Below the pieces are notes generated by a model that was given only the letters and a program-made list of their open reading frames with translations, had not been told where the DNA came from and made no database searches. From the NCBI GenBank assembly GCA_028822675.1, contig JAPKDE010000152.1, positions 1 to 6,377 on the forward strand: a stretch of 6,377 bases of DNA, given 5' to 3'. The position numbers and the translations under genes were made by a program. This document shows positions 5,048-6,377 of this stretch, piece after piece. Source of the DNA: Dehalococcoidia bacterium (GTDB taxonomy: Bacteria; Chloroflexota; Dehalococcoidia; UBA3495). The first letter of the stretch is position 1. Every line of letters begins with the position of its first letter.

Positions 5048-6052
5048 ATGGATAAAGCGAAATTAGTTAAAATCGCTCAGGCGCTGGTTGCGCAGGGTAA
5101 GGGTATCCTGGCAGCCGACGAAAGCACCGGAACGATTAAAAGAAGATTTGACGGCATCAACGTGGAGTCCACTGAGGACAACCGTCGGAACTACCGCGAG
5201 ATGCTATTTCGAACCGCTGGAGTGAACGAATTTATCAGCGGTGTGATTCTCTTTGACGAGACCATCAGACAGGACGCAGCCGACGGCACCCGAATGGTCA
5301 AAGTGTTAGCAGACCAAGGAATCATCTCTGGTATCAAAGTGGATAAAGGTACTATTCCACTGCCGGAATCCCCGGACGAACTGGTAACCGAAGGTTTGGA
5401 CGGTCTCCGTGACCGCCTGAAGGAATATGCCGAGCTTGGCGCCGGTTTCACAAAATGGCGCGCGGTGATTAGTATCACCGATAGCACGCCTTCTTCGTAC
5501 TGCATCGCCGCCAACGCCCATTCGCTGGCTCGCTTTGCTGCCCTCAGCCAAGAGGCGGGACTGGTTCCCATTGTGGAGCCTGAAATTCTGCGCGACGGCG
5601 ACCACGACATCGACCGCTGTTTTGAAGTCACTGAAGAGACCCTACGTGAGGTCTTTGACCAACTTGCCCAGCAGAAGGTTGATCTTGAGGGAATGTTGCT
5701 GAAACCCAGCATGGTGATTTCCGGTGGGGCTGCCGCCAAACGCGCCGCCCCTAAGGAAGTTGCTGAGCGGACCATTGAGGCCTTCAAACGTGTGTTGCCA
5801 GCCTCCGTGCCCGGAGTGGTCTTCCTCTCTGGTGGCGAGGCCGATGATTCGGTGACCGCCAACCTGAACGCCATCAACCAACAGGCCGCCGACGCGCGGG
5901 CACCCTGGGAGTTGAGCTTCTCCTTTGGCCGTAGCCTTCAAGGAGCGCCATTGGCTGCCTGGGCCGGTAAAACAGGGAACACCGAAGCCGCGGCCCTGGC
6001 TTTCTATACCAGAGCCAGCCTAACCGGTGCCGCCCGCAGAGGCGCTGCTTAA
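5048..6052 (+). CDS. Class I fructose-bisphosphate aldolase (eukaryote-like type)
   Basis: The 334-residue product belongs to the Schiff-base aldolases that interconvert fructose-1,6-bisphosphate with dihydroxyacetone phosphate and glyceraldehyde-3-phosphate, without a metal. Aligned by eye with the rabbit muscle enzyme, KGILAADESTGTI (18-30) carries the Asp equivalent to Asp33. GIKVDKG (95-101) carries the Lys107 equivalent and FTKWR (134-138) those of Lys146 and Arg148. VEPEIL (176-181) holds the two active-site glutamates. GMLLKPSMV (215-223) contains the Schiff-base Lys219, FLSGGEADD (259-267) the phosphate loop, and FSFGRSLQG (291-299) the Arg303 equivalent. The long tail ending in the regulatory Tyr363 of vertebrate enzymes is absent; the protein stops soon after the last helix. 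This is the eukaryote-like class I family, not the DhnA-type archaeal class I or the zinc class II enzyme. It is co-oriented with fbp and is followed by a strong terminator. Confidence 0.95.
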   Translation: MDKAKLVKIAQALVAQGKGILAADESTGTIKRRFDGINVESTEDNRRNYREMLFRTAGVNEFISGVILFDETIRQDAADGTRMVKVLADQGIISGIKVDKGTIPLPESPDELVTEGLDGLRDRLKEYAELGAGFTKWRAVISITDSTPSSYCIAANAHSLARFAALSQEAGLVPIVEPEILRDGDHDIDRCFEVTEETLREVFDQLAQQKVDLEGMLLKPSMVISGGAAAKRAAPKEVAERTIEAFKRVLPASVPGVVFLSGGEADDSVTANLNAINQQAADARAPWELSFSFGRSLQGAPLAAWAGKTGNTEAAALAFYTRASLTGAARRGAA

Positions 6053-6077
6053 ATAGCAGGGCCCTAAATCAGGTAAC

Positions 6078-6113
6078 AAAAAAGGCCCGCAGACTAGTCT
6101 GCGGGCCTTTTTT
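6078..6113. terminator. Bidirectional rho-independent terminator between the aldolase gene and aspS
   Basis: An 18-base arm with AAAAAAGGCCCGCAGACT is followed directly by its exact complement, giving a 36-bp perfect palindrome. In RNA it forms a long GC-rich stem with a small CUAG-type loop, flanked by six A on one side and six T on the other. It therefore suits both convergent transcripts. It starts 26 bases after the aldolase stop and ends 19 bases before the aspS stop codon on the other strand. Confidence 0.95.
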
Positions 6114-6131
6114 ATGTTCCAACTAAAGTGA

Positions 6132-6377
<246 letters not shown>

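Noticed and set aside
5191..5877. A 228-codon open frame on the minus strand opposite the aldolase gene
   Set aside because: It lies wholly within a gene with intact catalytic motifs, and its translation is Ser/Arg-rich with no recognisable domain, as expected of an antisense shadow.

Overview
The window is a gene-dense piece of a bacterial chromosome with five complete recognisable enzyme genes, one complete membrane/zinc-ribbon/TPR protein gene, and gene fragments at both edges. Base composition looks moderate (roughly 50-55% G+C by eye). The combination of coenzyme F420 biosynthesis (cofD, cofC) with a luciferase-like monooxygenase, an enoyl-ACP reductase of the FabI/InhA family, and eukaryote-like class I fructose bisphosphatase and class I aldolase suggests an F420-making bacterium. 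A Chloroflexota lineage (Dehalococcoidia or SAR202-like) is my best guess and an actinobacterium the main alternative. This assignment is an inference from gene content only.

Region 1 (1-2720, + strand) holds the end of cofD, then cofC, an LLM-class flavin/F420 oxidoreductase and fabI. Gaps are 35-65 bases and no terminator is visible between them, so they probably form one transcription unit. It ends at a strong hairpin-plus-T-tract terminator (2686-2715). The first two enzymes would act in succession to make the F420 side-chain donor and attach it to the deazaflavin; the LLM protein is a candidate user of F420 or FMN; FabI completes fatty-acid elongation.

Region 2 (2740-3564, - strand) is a gene convergent with fabI. 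It encodes an N-terminally membrane-anchored protein with a CxxC-x10-CxxC zinc ribbon, a long Pro/Val/Glu-rich linker and a C-terminal TPR pair. Its function is unknown. The longest reading frame begins at 3744, but a Shine-Dalgarno-like sequence and a promoter-like sequence both favour a TTG start at 3564.

Region 3 (3565-4014) is a 450-base divergent intergenic region. It carries a good extended -10 promoter (TTGACT-N17-TGcTAAAAT), a perfect 14-bp palindrome at its start site, and a long AT-rich leader ahead of fbp.

Region 4 (4015-6113, + strand) is a two-gene gluconeogenic unit. Class I aldolase joins triose phosphates into fructose-1,6-bisphosphate and class I fructose-1,6-bisphosphatase hydrolyses it to fructose-6-phosphate. 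It ends in a perfect 36-bp palindromic terminator shared with the convergent aspS gene, whose last 81 codons fill the rest of the window.

I found no mobile element, CRISPR array, RNA gene or defence-like system, and nothing I would call a new biological system. The most useful second looks are the fbp promoter/operator region, the InhA-like Phe in the FabI active site, the non-conserved AMP site of the fructose bisphosphatase, and the start of the zinc-ribbon gene.
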